Positions 23,138 to 35,426 of a stretch of DNA of 64,000 bases are shown here, in pieces. Below the pieces are notes generated by a model that did no database searches, was not told where the DNA came from, and was given only the letters and a program-made list of their open reading frames with translations. Within the stretch, counting starts at the first letter, position 1. The number at the start of each line of letters is the position of its first letter. Source of the stretch: Orbilia blumenaviensis (Eukaryota; Ascomycota; Orbiliomycetes; Orbiliales; Orbiliaceae); NCBI GenBank assembly GCA_036872755.1, contig JAVHNS010000014.1:1240001-1304000 (forward strand). Direction: 5' to 3'. Both the position numbers and the translations under genes were made by a program.

Positions 23138-23827
23138 TTCTTGAGCTGGTGGTGAATCGGATTTGCTGTTGGTTAGGAAATTGTACGTTGTTCAATGTTA
23201 AGTTTAGCTTTAGCTAAAGGTCAGTCGGGACAGTTTGGAAATTATGTAAACCTCAAGCCCCAGGCGAAACGAAACTCACAGGGATGACGGAATTCAATCC
23301 AATCTAAAGCCTGCATATAAAGAGGAAGGGATGGATAACGTTATCGACAAACCGAAAGGAAAATTTACAATTGATACAAGACCGAGTACTTGGTACATAG
23401 GCATATACCTATATATACCGGGTCTCCGCTGGGCGATTTGAGCGCCAGTAAACGAACGTTACTACTGTTGGTGAAGATATGCTCGATCAAGTATTCGGAT
23501 ACGTAACACTCTAAGTACTTATATGCCCCAGCCCCTGAGGAGGTAAGCCAGCAAGTAAAGCATTTCCTTAAGTCAGGACCCGTAATTAAACAGTTATCCT
23601 GTTTTCTAGGACGCTACTAAACCACTTGGTTAACACCTAACCGCGAGCTCTCCCTGTATCCAGCGCGCGCGCAAAAGCTGCACGGTTCTGCAGTGATTCG
23701 TGGATGTTGGTGACACCTAGCCCCTTTTCGTCCTCACTGCAATTTCCAACAGCCCACAACACATATAATTTAGCTGGGTATATAGGTATATGCTTAGGTA
23801 TATCAATAGTCACATCCGGATCCAATC
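23138..23827. promoter_or_regulatory. divergent promoter region SOG2 / membrane-protein gene
   Basis: This 690 bp lies between two divergent start codons. It contains several A/T-rich and TATA-like strings (for example 23403-23420 and 23762-23800). I see no coding region. Confidence 0.5.
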
Positions 23828-25042
23828 ATGGCGAAGTTGGACGATTTCGGTCGAATACTACCATGTGCATCTTTCCCTCACGTCAAATTATGGACTGCGC
23901 TGGCTGTTCTGGGATGTTTATGCTCGAAGTCGTGTGCACAGGGCATTACCTCAACTCGATCCCGCACAATTTCCGTGACATTGACATCAGCGGGACCACT
24001 GGGGACCTTCAATCCTCCGTCTGATTGTTCGTCATTTTCGGCCTATTCTACACAGACTTTAGGTAAAGATATCTAGGCCCTAATATATTCAGAAATCCGG
24101 TCATTATATTATCCTTTGCTAAGTTTCGAGCTCCTACGCACAGTCTTTGGGGATGACAATACCCGATCTTTCACGATAACATCTTTCAGGCAAGGTTGTC
24201 AGTATGGTGGCCCTCATACGACATGCTGTCCGCCAAACTACGAACTCGGCCAATACAATTCACCAGGCGTGTGCCCAGGTGGGTATACAACACTTGGTGA
24301 AATTGAGTTTGTTGCTGTAACGAGGAGCACCGATGGCTTTTGGATAACCTACCCAGCAATTGGAACTAGAGTAGGGAAGGTATGCTGTCCGAGGTGAGTG
24401 GACGCATGCCCAACACTTGCTTCACGAGTTTAAATGTTAGTGGGACTCTTAATGTTAATGAATTGCTTACCGCGCAGTGCTGCCGAGTCTATTGAATATA
24501 AAGCCGATGGACCTGTCCCACTTTGTTTAGCGACTTCTAAAGGACCCACAATCACAGAAGGAGGCAGTGTCGTGAATCAAGAATCGGTTTACTTCGGCAG
24601 TGCTGTTGTCGTATTACCCCCAAGCTCCACAGACCCGCCCCTTTCTACGGTAACAGGAGGGGGCTCCAGGAGTCCTGTTCCTACGCAAGCAGCGCCGCCA
24701 ACAGCTATACAAACAACTTCAGAACCGCCTGGGCGATCTGTATCTGGGGCAACCTCAAGCACGGGCTCTGATTCACAGTCCTCAGAATCTAGTACACAAA
24801 ATAAAAGCTCGAATGCTCTATCTGGGGGCGCTATCGCTGGTATAGTGGTTGGAGTATCTGTACCGCTCATTCTTACAGGCCTGTATATTGCCTACCGTTT
24901 CGGGAAGCAGGGGAGTCAATTTCCAAAGCAATACAAAGGCCAGGGGGGTGAAGTCACTGCACAAGAATATATCGATAATAGTCGAGAAGGCGGTATTCTG
25001 ACCCCACCAGAAATAGGTGGGATACAGACTGGTGGTAAATAG
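23828..25042 (+). CDS. single-pass membrane protein with cysteine-rich ectodomain, function unknown
   Basis: Three exons join in phase: 23828-24062, 24144-24393 and 24478-25042, for 349 residues. A hydrophobic segment (LWTALAVLGCLCSKSCAQG, about residues 21-39) acts as signal peptide. The ectodomain has paired cysteines (QGCQYGGPHTTCCPPNYELG, VCPGGYTTLG, VGKVCCPR) that probably form disulfides. A Ser/Thr/Pro-rich, probably O-glycosylated stalk follows, then one transmembrane helix (AIAGIVVGVSVPLILTGLYI) and a ~55-residue cytosolic tail. This plan resembles fungal wall-stress sensors (Wsc/Mid2 type) and similar Pezizomycotina surface proteins, but I do not recognise a named family. A sensor role is inference. 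Confidence 0.78.
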
Positions 25043-25628
25043 TCTGACTGTAAATTATGCTTTGACCACGAGAGTTCCCGTTAGAAAAGTCGGATCGCTG
25101 GTTGAGTAGATATGTGAACTGTGGACTTTTATGACACACAAATTCAAGACGGGCCTGTCGTGTCAATCTTTTCAGGGGCCATTTTAGGTGGTGGTGTTGC
25201 ATTTCCTGTAGAGATTTCCCCTGTTTGCTACGACCTATCAATCATAAAATACAATCCACGAGGTTTAAGCATCGGTGTCACTCACGTCGATATTACATAC
25301 AAAATCCACGTGTCCACTGGTTTTTCGGTGGAAATCCAATCAAGGTATCCGGCGCGAGCGCCCCTTAGCGATGGTATAGAAGAGTAGAGTAGCCCCGGAG
25401 ACACCATAGCTTCAAATAAAAAACCATTTGGGGGGCATCGAGGCCGGGTAGCTGCACTTCTAGAAAGTATGACACAGCTGGTTGCTTTTTTTGGTATTAT
25501 ACGACGGAGCTCACATTGTGCGCTGCGTAGATAAGCCGATGGTAGGGAATTTCATATATTTGCGTGCAACAACGTGGGCTTACTGGGCGGAGGGGAGGCC
25601 GTAAGTATTTCCCTTATCCAGTCAAGCT
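25043..25628. other. convergent intergenic region
   Basis: The 586 bp between two convergent stop codons holds the 3' flanks of the membrane-protein gene and RTT106. The frame at 25121-25387 on the plus strand lacks features and codon continuity. No gene is supported. Confidence 0.55.
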
Positions 25629-27179
25629 TTAATGCTCGTCTGATTCATCATCGTCCGTGATATCCACTTCCTCTAGTTCACTCCCAAGCTCTTCCTCAGC
25701 AAGGTTTCGAGAAGAGACCCGCCTGTTCGTAGTCGATCCTGCGTCGGAGCCTTCAGAATCGGAAGCATCCGTTTGGTCACTTCCATTGTCATCCTCTTCG
25801 TAATCGTCGTCTTCTTCGTCATCGCTATCATCTTGATCTATCCCCGCAATTTCGTTCTCGGCGGCCTGGAGTTCGCTTTTTGCCCCTGTGTTCTCTTTGA
25901 CCAACGAAGATGGTATCTTGGCGCGTCTGGCCTCTGCCATGCTTGCGTCCTTGAGTTGGTTCCTACGAAGGAAGTCATCAATAGCGGGATGTTCGGCCTG
26001 ATCGATCATTGAAAACTCTATCTCCTTACTACCAAATTCAACAGTTGTTTTGATCGTCAAGCTAAAAGTGCGCTGAGTAATACTGGAATAGCTACTCGAT
26101 TCAATCGAGCTGAAAGCGAAACAAAAAAGGGGTTTTTTGAATCCCCAGATTACTGCATCTTCCAGGAAGAAGAGGAAACCTACAGTGCGTTAGTAGGCAA
26201 GTAGGACGAATACCCCGACTGGAAGAAAGCCAAACCTTCTTTAGTCCCGAGGTGAGATTTTACGTGGTAGGAAGCCTCGTTTTTGCGATATGAATTGACC
26301 ATCAAGGATCTGAAGACTTCCAGGGATGGTTCTGTTACCTTGACGGGGAGGTTGCGGTTGAGAGCGGATATTATAGTTTGTTTCGTATCGCTGCTTCCAC
26401 TGGGCGCACCACCCTTAGGAGCAATGTCTGTCACAGTGAAGAGCAAAGGGTCGGTCCCGAAATCGCTGATCCCGTGACTATTCTTCACAAAGACGGCAAA
26501 GTTCCATTGTCTGAGATAATTCATCAATGATCGGACTATAAACCTCATGCCGCGGCAAGATGGCAGCGTACGGATATATAGACGGTGATACATACTTTGC
26601 AGCCTTTTCCGGGACAGGGACACATGCCACATAATCTGTATTAAACACTAATCAGCTTTCAGGTGCGTGGGGATTTCTGGTAAATATATATTATTTATTT
26701 ACCAATTTCTTTAAGATTGACCCCAAACTCGACAGTATCGTTGGGACCAACAGCCCCGAGAGCGTTGGCGGTTAATACAAGGGTGAACTTCTTTCGTTGT
26801 GGTATTGAGAAGGAGATATCGGGGACACGAAGCAAGGTCGGCTGAGAGCTCAATTCAGATGCCAACTTAGATTTGCCGACTATCTCAATTTGCGAACCCG
26901 GGTCGTTTTCAAGCCTCCGACGTTTGGTGGCAGGACCATCTCTATCCTCGGCGTTGGCTTGTTTGATGTTGACGACATAGCGAGATATTTGTTCAAATAA
27001 ATCCAAAAATTGGGGATGTCTGGCTGCGATGTGCAAATTGGTATTAGCATGAATATGTAAGCACGACATGGCAACAATGGTAGTATGCTTGCCGTACAGA
27101 CATGTTCTAGTACCGCCTGGCATAGGAGCGGGTTGTCAGAGAAGGCGTTCTCGAGAGCAGATGTAGGTGTAGTCATCAT
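25629..27179 (-). CDS. rtt106: histone chaperone Rtt106
   Basis: Rtt106 binds H3K56-acetylated H3-H4 and deposits it behind replication forks and at silenced or cell-cycle-regulated loci. Five exons are modelled: 27179-27098, 27023-26703, 26635-26596, 26510-26236 and 26179-25629, for 422 residues. An N-terminal helical dimerisation region (FLDLFEQISRYVVN) precedes two PH domains. The first contains FTLVLTANALG and, joining three exons, DYVACVPVPEKAAKQWNFAV. The second contains FLFFLEDAVIWGFKKPLFCF and SSITQRTFSLTI. The tail of about 70 residues is strongly acidic, as is usual in this chaperone. Exon 3 is only 40 nt. Two start codons lie in tandem (27179 and 27176). A hexamer array starts 8 bp upstream. 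Confidence 0.95.
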
Positions 27180-27186
27180 GCCAGGT

Positions 27187-27420
27187 CGGGATACGAGTCC
27201 GAGTCCGAGTCCGAGTCCAAATCCAAGCCCAAATTCAAATTCGGTTTCAAATTCAAATCCAAGTCCAAGTCCAAGTCCAAGTCCAAGTCCAAGTCCAAGT
27301 CCAAATTCGAGTATAAATCCAAGATTATTTCCAGATCTAGGTCCAATTATAAGTCTGAATCCTAATCCGAGTCTAAAATACGAAATCCGAGTCCAGTTCC
27401 AACTGTCAAGTCCTAAAAGT
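27187..27420. repeat. AGTCCG/AGTCCA-type hexamer array
   Basis: A tandem array of six-base units based on AGTCCR and AATCCA, regular at 27196-27218 and 27258-27303 and decayed elsewhere to about 27420. On the plus strand it can be read as Ser-Pro and Asn-Pro dipeptides, but no exon structure or start context supports a protein. Similar AAGTCT hexamers occur at about 14318-14349. It sits in the promoter of RTT106. Confidence 0.8.
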
Positions 27421-29514
27421 CTAAGAGGCAGTAGTGTCGATGAAGCTACGGTTCAGAGTTGCGGGAAGGTAGGTGCTTAAAAGTAGATAAGTCGGCAGGT
27501 ACCTATATTGCTCAAGTGTATATAGGTACTTGGGTAAATACTCAAGTATATATCGAGGTGTATGTGTGCGGGTTTAGAAGAGAGGGGGCGCGCTTGGAAG
27601 GAGGAAGAGAGGGAAAGAGAGGAGGAAGGAAAGAAAGAGAGGAAAAAATGAGAGAGAGCAAGGAAGATGCTACCTAAGTGACTACCCAGGCACCTGGTTA
27701 CTAGGTAAGTTTCTGAGTAGTGCCTGGGTCGGTAGGTAATAAGCTAGGTACCTAGGTGCCTACTAAGGAAACAAAGTAACCTGCGCGTTGTATCCGCCCG
27801 GTTTGGTTGCTTTGGTGAGTTGATCTGTGTGTATGCTACCAAATACCCCCGTAGCTGGTCGCCAACCCGGCCTTGCACCCCGTCTCGCCCAGAAGCCTGT
27901 CTCGCAATCAATCCATCCCAATCCATCCCAATCCATATCCATCCCCAACCACCACCACTACTACAACCACACACTACCACAACCACAACCACAACCACCG
28001 CCCATCATCTCGATACCACAGACGCAGCTTCAAAACCGCACACACACACGCACACACACGCACACACACACAGTACAATACAAATACAAAGCATTTACAC
28101 AACAAGGTAAGTAAACTCCCTCAAATAAACACAGTCATCTTGAAAGAAAAAAAAAAAAACCTCCTCCGGTTTACCTATCGTTTGTTCCGTTTCTTCGTTT
28201 CGTGTTTCCCACCGCCACCATCTCCTTCTCCTCCTCCCCTCTAGAGAGTCTATCTGGTCCAGAAAGCAAAGAAAGATAGAAAGGGAGATGATTGAATGAC
28301 GGTGATAACAATAATTAATAATTACTCTGCCTACCTACATGATGCATTGGATGATATGGAGGCGAAGAGGAAGGAAGATGAAGAAGATGAAGAAGACGAG
28401 ATGAAGCTCCTTTTTGCGCATGTTGCCAAAACATTGTCGTCATCATTATTATCATCACCACCACCACCACCCTCATCCTCATCATCCTCATCATCACCAC
28501 GAAAGCCGTGCTTCAAACGTGCTTTCTCTTCCTCACTCCCTCCCTCCCTCCTCCTCCTACCCTTTCCCGTGTGAACTGGCAGGGCAGGGCAGGGCAGGGC
28601 AGAACAGCTACTTGGGTACTTAGCTAGCTCCTTTGCCTCTTTTCTACTCCGTCAATGGCTTCACCGAACCCAAACCCCGTCTTGTCCTGGTTCTGGTTCC
28701 TTTCACACGCGCTGCCATCATTCCTGGCCGCTGCCACTTGAGACCTTTCGGCTTTGGTTTTCGTTTTCACACGCCTCAGCATCAGCCTTTTTCTGCCTTA
28801 GCTGAACTGAACCCCCTAGCTTCTCCCTCTTCCTCTTCTCCCTCTTTTCTCCCTCTTTCTCCCTCCTCACACCCTCCCTTCGATTTCTCCTTAACCTTCT
28901 TCCTCCCTCAACCTCACCTTTTGCCTGCTTTGCCATACATCCCCATCGTCTGCCTTTCCGCTGTTCATCCAAGAAGAAACTCGCCTTAACAAACGCCTAC
29001 GACCTTTCGGCCCAACCCTTTCCAAACAAACTGTCATAGTCGGCATCACATTGTTGTGGTTTCGTATCCTCCCAAAACGTAGTCACATTCTCCCCAATCA
29101 TCCTTCCGATCCTACCCCGTTTCATTCTCCTTTTGCACTTCACTCTCCTCTTTCCCAAAGGAAGGACCAAAAGCGACCGGGGAAACAAAGCCAGATCAGA
29201 AGAGAGTGACCTGGAGTGAGAGAAGAACAGAGGAAAAAAGAAAAAAAGAAAAAAGAAGAAAAAAACAATAAGATTTTATTCTTGCCTCTGAGCAGACGAC
29301 TGTATATATATCTTCTGGCAACATTCCTATCCATCTAACCCCATACCCACGAAATACACACTCAATATACTTCACCTGTGTTCTATTTCAGCCCCCCAAA
29401 ATTATCTATTTTCTATTTTTTATTTTTTATTTCTCTTTCCCTCTTTCTTTCCCCGGGAATAACTCTAACCCAAACTTACGCACGCGCTAACATCTCTTTG
29501 AATCGATTTTCCAG
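27421..29514. other. gene-free, low-complexity region and RHO1 promoter/leader
   Basis: About 2.1 kb without a supported gene. It contains GA-rich tracts (27590-27660), palindromic TACCTAGGTA-type motifs (27668-27770), a CA-rich block (27940-28078), CAC/CAT triplets (about 28450-28500), four GGGCA units (28578-28602) and long pyrimidine-rich stretches (28820-28900, 29400-29460). A strong splice donor (AAG|GTAAGT) is at 28107, and TTTTCCAG ends at 29514 directly before the RHO1 ATG. A spliced 5' leader for RHO1 is therefore likely. Confidence 0.6.
27668..27770. repeat. cluster of TACCTAGGTA-type palindromic motifs
   Basis: This stretch is built from variants of CTACCTAAG, TACTAGGTAAG, GGTAGGTAA and GCTAGGTACCTAGGTGCC. 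It belongs to the interspersed intergenic motif family described at 48895-49100. Confidence 0.7.
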
Positions 29515-30358
29515 ATGGCTGATATCAGGAGAAAGCTTGTTATCGTCGGCGATGGCGCGTGTGGCAAAACTTGTCTTTTGATGTGAGCACTCGATTCCTC
29601 CGAATACCCCTGTATCCCTTACACATGTAGGCCATTTGCTGACTCTCCCGGTTGCTTTTACCCAGTGTCTTTTCCAAAGGAACTTTCCCAGAGGTACGCG
29701 AACGGACTCGATACAAAAAAATCGGCACCTAATCTAACAATAAACAGGTCTATGTTCCCACAGTATTCGAAAACTACGTCGCCGATGTTGAGGTCGATGG
29801 AAAGCACGTGGAGCTTGCTCTTTGGGATACAGCTGGCCAAGAAGATTACGACAGACTCCGACCACTCTCCTACCCGGATTCCCACGTGATCCTGATCTGC
29901 TTCGCCATCGACTCGCCTGACTCCCTTGACAATGTTCAAGAAAAGGTTAGATTTTATCTCTTTCAGAGATTCATGCAATATTTGCTGACAATTGTCTAGT
30001 GGATCTCCGAGGTTTTGCACTTCTGCCAGGGCCTCCCGATCATTTTGGTTGGATGCAAAAAGGACTTGAGATTCGATTCCAAGACCCTTGAGGAACTTCG
30101 AAAGACATCGCAGAAGCCCGTTACCCCAGAAGAGGTGAGCTTTCATATCCTTGGTCACTAACATGGTTTAATCGATGACTAATTAGACCTTGCCTCTGCG
30201 TTTAGGGAGATGATGTCCGCAAGAAAATTGGGGCCTTCAAGTACTTGGAGTGCTCCGCCAAAACAAATGAAGGTGTTCGTGAAGTTTTTGAGCACGCCAC
30301 CCGTGCCGCCCTCCTCACCTCCAGGAAAAAGAAGAGCAAGGGATGCAGCATCTTGTAA
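29515..30358 (+). CDS. rho1: Rho1 GTPase
   Basis: Rho1 is the essential small GTPase that activates glucan synthase and protein kinase C in wall integrity and polarity. Five exons join in phase: 29515-29582, 29666-29693, 29748-29945, 30000-30134 and 30206-30358, giving 193 residues, the usual length. All G boxes are present: GDGACGKT (P-loop), [12 protein letters not shown] (switch I with the effector Thr), [13 protein letters not shown] (switch II), GCKKDL in place of NKxD, and [10 protein letters not shown]. The C terminus has a polybasic SRKKKSKG followed by CSIL, a CaaX box ending in Leu that predicts geranylgeranylation. The sequence TTTTCCAG directly precedes the ATG, which suggests an intron acceptor in the 5' leader. 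Confidence 0.98.
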
Positions 30359-31223
30359 GCGAACTTAACAGGTGCGCATAAAGACACTGGTTATTGCAGA
30401 CGAGCGATCGAAACACGGATAGGGAACGTGGTCTTCTTTTTTCTCTCTTTCCATCTCAAGATAATTTTACGCGCTGAGCGTGAAATTTACTCTGTCGCTT
30501 GTGATGAACCGACACATGGGGAGCTTTTTTTTTTTTTTTTTCCGGGCCGATTGTAATACTACTGTTGTGCACCCTCGGGCCACCAGGAGCGGGCCACCCG
30601 TACTTTTGAAATACCGGATAGCTTCCACACTGAGAATTCCCACCTGAAGCCTGCACTTTAGAATCCCCTCCTGTCTCAGGCCGCTTTGCACTTTCCGTCC
30701 GGCTTAATCATCTGTCATAGATTGTAATGTTTCTCTTTCCTCCAGATTCTTAATTGCCCTTTTGATTTTGCCTTTGCCTTTGCTTCTACTGTAATTCTGT
30801 CTGTCCATCTCTTTTTCAGCCTTTTCCAGTCGCTAGCACTTTATTTACTTTTTCAAGCACGATTGATTGCCCGCCATATTCTTCTCAAGTATATCTCAAC
30901 GAAAGCCTTTTAAGTTTTAGATTATTTTTTTTTTTAAAAAAAAAAAAAAAAATTGTTGATGATAATAATAATAATAGAAAGCTAAACAGAAAGCCCAGCG
31001 GGTAAGTATTCTCATTGTGGCCGTTGACTATCAACACTGAAACCTCGAGCCATTTTAGGTCTGAAGACGAACAACCCTTAACAATAGAGTGCAATGGTGG
31101 ACTAATATGAATTAAGCCTCTGAACATTATTGCGGGACAGCCAGCCAAACTTGAAAATCTTATAACCTGTGTTTCCCAGGGTCGCTCGTTGACTACAGGC
31201 TTCTAACCCAAATGATATTTGTA
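30359..31223. other. convergent intergenic region RHO1 / UFD2
   Basis: These 865 bp lie between convergent genes. They contain T and A tracts at 30526-30541 and 30925-30952, an ATA/ATG triplet run near 30957-30976, and pyrimidine-rich sequence typical of 3' untranslated regions. No frame here has support. Confidence 0.55.
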
Positions 31224-34200
31224 CTATCTTCGCCTTTCTGCTTTGAAGGCCTCAATTCTATTTTTCAATTCGACATCTTATTATTTGTTAGTAATGTGTC
31301 AGAAGTAAATAAGTTATGGGCCACCTACCTGGGACTACTTGTTCAATTGTGAGAGGCGATCGATTAAATGGGTCAGTGGGATCACTGAGGAGGTGTGCCT
31401 TGATGGTCGAGAGGTCGATGCTAGTTTTCGAGGTTGGGAGTATAACCGGATTTTCCATAAGGGTAAATAGCAAAGGGTCTGGGAACCTCGTTAGTGACGG
31501 CCTAGGTGATGGAGAAGATAGCATACCTAGGAATTCGTCAGGTATATCTCCTAGTTCTTCTTCCCCTTTCGCATCAACCCTTTTAGCTTCCTCGGCAGCC
31601 GCTGACATCGTCCGGAGCAACAGAAGTTCTTCATTGGATTTCAGCCCAAATCTTTCAAGAATCGCGTAAGCCCTCGGAAACAAATCTGCGCTGTATGAAC
31701 GCCCATCCATAGCAATCGCTTTCACGAATTCTGGCCGAGTCCCTAGATTCAAATACACATCGATCACCTCGGAGAGGAGAGCCCTGGGGTTAAATCGATA
31801 TTTTTGGGGATCTTTAACACGCAAGTTGGCGCATTTTGGCCCAACCAGTGCCACCAGATTATAATCCAGCATCCCAGCTAGCCGGTGTACTAACTCGGGT
31901 GAAACGAAGGCATCGGGGATAGCTGCGGTAAACCTTTTGACCATAAGTACCGTCTCATTGGCAAGACTAACATACGTAGTAGCATGGTGCTCGTTTGATG
32001 AGAGCAATCGCTCCTGTTCCGCTCTGCTCCTAGCATCGTTTGACTCGCCTTCAAGTTCATTTTGCAAACGATGGATCTCGGTAAGCTTTGAAAGGGACTC
32101 GTCGAGGAGGAACGTAACATCGTTCAAAAGAAGCGCAACGAATCTAACAAAAAAGTCCGGATTGAGACTGATGCCGTCAATTTAGGTTTCTGAATAAGAT
32201 GCACCAAGGGTTGGGCTAGCAAGAACTCACCGACTTTCTTGCGCAAGTTTCTCTCGGTAGGTTTGGTTTCGCCAAATAGACTTCACAACCTGAGATATGT
32301 TGTAGCGAATGTTAAATTTATCGTAGAACTGCGTATGCGCTCCGGTTTGTTCAACCTCTGTGTTCTGCATCAGCCGGTGAATAAACCAATAAGAATCTAG
32401 GGAATATACCAATATAGAAGGACATCAAAGAGTGCATAAGGTTATCCAGCGCAAACTCGTGGCCGTTCAATAAGTCACCCAAGACTCCTCGATCGCCACC
32501 ACCAGGTCGGACCGGCAGAATTCCAAGATATAAAGATTCCACCAGCTTTGCTTTTAGGTATGGATTCTTGATGTAGCTCGACATTCGAAGGAGCGTGATA
32601 GCCAAAACCATCACACCTTCGCTTTGTTGTGCGGTGACCCTTGATGGATATGATCTGTATATTGCTGTTAATATATCAAATTTGGGCCTGTGGCTCGGGA
32701 AACCGACCTGATAACGTGACAAAAGACCGCTGCAATATCGTCGATCATATATTCGGGTAGGTTTGAGAACTCGGGGACTGCTGTTGCTGGGAGTGGAAGT
32801 TTAAATCTTGTTTGGGGGTATTCCATTTTTGGGGAAATGAGTCGAAGGAGCCAGACTGTCAAATAATTCATGAAGGACAAAGCTTGGAGTTGTGAGGTTT
32901 CGTCTGCTAGGAGCCCTTCAAGAGCTGCTTGATAGGAATAGCCCTTTTGAAGCCTTTCCTTGAGCATCTTTAGGCTCGCATCCAGTTGTGCGAGTTGGGG
33001 TGACTAGTATTGATGTGAGCTACTCTAGTGCCATATAGTGATAGTCAAGAAGCAAATAGGTCTCACGTTGAGGAATCGTTCCCTTTCCTGCTCGAGTCTC
33101 TCGACGTTTTTTTCCATATCTGATAGATGGTGTGACAGGTTTGTGGCATTATTGATGCAGGCGATATATCCTACGTGGTGCGCAGCCACATTTAAAAAAA
33201 ATACTTCCGAGTTGAAATTCGCACTACCTTCAACTATGTTGTCATAAAAAGCATCAGAAGCGGCTTGGTCAGCCTGTATCTTGGTCTCGTTTTTGATGTC
33301 AACTCTGGGCTTCTGTCTGAAGTATCTCGCGTCAATTTTGTCCACTTTAGTGTAGGTAGCATCCATAAATGGATCGCATAATTTATTAAGGACGGCTGTG
33401 ATATTCAGCAAAAACCCATCCGACGAGACTGTATTTTCTTGAACCTGGATGGCTCGCCTTTTTGAATTCGAGTTGAGCACGCTAGCGAAAAAGTCGAGAA
33501 CTCTGCCTCGTGCTTCTGGTGATGCTCTGACGAAATGGTTAATGATAACTGACAATTGATCCTGATAGGTTCTGATTGATATTCGAAGCGAACTACTTGC
33601 TAGATTTAGTGTAGAGGGGGCCTGTGTCTTAGGGCTGGGAAAGTAGGTCTCGACAACCCGTGCCTGGAGGGGTGAGATTCTGAAGTACGGCCCGAGGAGT
33701 GTCTTGACTTCAAAATCAGGTGGGCGGAGGTTGGATGGCAAGAAATTGGGGCTAGTGGTGAAAAGGACAGCCATTGGCTTGATTGTAACCAAACGGTAAA
33801 GCGCATTAGTATATAATTGATAGTCATCTACCAATTCGAGGCGTTTTAATCCAGAACTCATATCCCCAAAGGCCTGAAGGAAGACCTCCTTGAGGCTAGG
33901 ATTTCCAACAAAGGTTTCTGCCAAATCATTGATTAATTCGGATGAAATGACAGGTTCCCCGTCTGACACCTTTAGTAAATCCTCGGCAAGGTTAAATGGG
34001 CGGGAAGAAGCACTGGTAAAAATACAAGTATTATGATATTAACTTTCTCTGGGCTCCTAGCGAATGGATTGCGGGGAACTCACTCAAATATGTCTGGTTC
34101 AACGAGTGCGTGGCCGCAGAAATCAACACAGATTCTCCGAAGTTCTGTCAGAAACCTTGTTTGATACGCTGTATCTAACCTAGTGTTCGGCGGCTTATGA

Positions 34201-34913
34201 ACCATTAATAGAATTCGTTTGTGAGACTCTCGGAGAAAAGTGAACGGTTGTTGAGCTACTGAAGCAGCCGATATGATTATCTGGTCGAGGTCCTGGAGGC
34301 TTAATCTCAGATCTAAAGAATATAGATGTTAATATTTGCATCAACGTAGTATTAGGCAGCTTGTTGTTGTACCTCTCCCCTGTGCCTTTATTTCGTCAGA
34401 TAAATCACTAAGGTAGAGATAACCTTCAGTCGAGGGCTGTTCCTAGTCGGTCATGTTAGTTTGACGGAATCCAGAGCGACATAGAAACTAGGACACACAT
34501 TTACTGTAACACAGAAAACTCGGGCGATGACATCGTTCTCCCACTGCTCTAGGGATTGGCTAGGGAGAGTCTTAAGATTGCTTCCTCGTGGAGAGGGTTT
34601 ACCACGAGCATGATCGGTAGGTTGCCCGGCAGAGGGCGAGACAGGTCGCTTTAAGGAAGGTACTGGCGGCGCTATATTTGTTGTTGGAGTGTGGAGTGTT
34701 TGGCCTGCGGACGATGCTTGAGACTGCGCGTCCGAACTGCTCGGGGCTGTTGAGCTGGAAGGAGATGGGGTGTTTTCCGGGGCGTTTCTGAGAGAGGCTC
34801 CAAGTCGAGCTAATCTTTTCAGGCGGATCTTTCCGGGAATCGGTTAGCAAAGTATCCGACGATGTGAGGGTTCGTAGGTATTCTACAGTCTCAGCATCAG
34901 GAAGATTATCCAT
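31224..34913 (-). CDS. ufd2: ubiquitin chain elongation factor Ufd2 (E4, U-box)
   Basis: Ufd2 extends ubiquitin chains on substrates handed over with Cdc48. Ten exons join in phase: 34913-34887, 34828-34499, 34442-34373, 34312-34084, 34012-33067, 33003-32708, 32654-32410, 32357-32231, 32143-31329 and 31276-31224, for 1045 residues. The N terminus reads [20 protein letters not shown], followed by a Ser/Pro-rich linker. The large helical Ufd2 core includes [32 protein letters not shown] and [17 protein letters not shown]. The C-terminal U-box reads [40 protein letters not shown] and ends AERRR. The last 53 nt exon is required to finish the U-box. The donor of exon 1 (GTAGAA) is weak but gives the family-like start. 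Confidence 0.95.
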
Positions 34914-35426
34914 TCTAGGGGGGTCTTCTAAGGCCAGGGAGGGGCGTTGTGGTCTGCGTGTGGTGGGGTTGGTGGGTTCAGAAGTGCCCTCCGAATATCA
35001 GGCCGGTACGACGAGTTGCTTCTTGAACAGACAACTTAGGAAAAACGTTTATTGGGTATTGGCTAGAGCGTGAGATGAACGGAGCGTGGTTGAAGTAAGT
35101 GATTCGATTCTTGAAGATCACAGGATCTCGTCGATGGGAGCTAGATGTTGGTGACTAGGTTGGGAAGCAGCTTACCAGGCGTGAGCTAGCAAGCCCGCGT
35201 TTGCGTGCTGTATTACATAAGCAGAAGCCGCGAAGCAACAGAGAGCAGACGAGGCTGGTGGATAGTGGCGTTCTCCATTTCAATGTGGCTGATGCTACAG
35301 ACCTTTTCTAACCACAAAATTTGATTTGCGACTAGGATACAGACATTTTACCTTTACATGGTTCGCGCTCGATACACATAGAACCTGCGCCTGCATGCGC
35401 AGAATAACATCACGGAACCTTCCAAC
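34914..35426. promoter_or_regulatory. divergent promoter region UFD2 / UTP25
   Basis: This 513 bp separates two divergent start codons and must carry both promoters. No clear binding site or additional coding region is seen. Confidence 0.5.

Noticed and set aside
27085..27480. Ser-Pro/Asn-Pro repeat frame on the plus strand
   Set aside because: It is the translation of a hexamer DNA repeat that runs through the RTT106 start; there is no independent evidence for a protein.
30885..31148. 87-codon minus-strand frame between RHO1 and UFD2
   Set aside because: It crosses A and T homopolymers and codes for Phe/Lys/Leu runs, as expected for untranslated low-complexity DNA.
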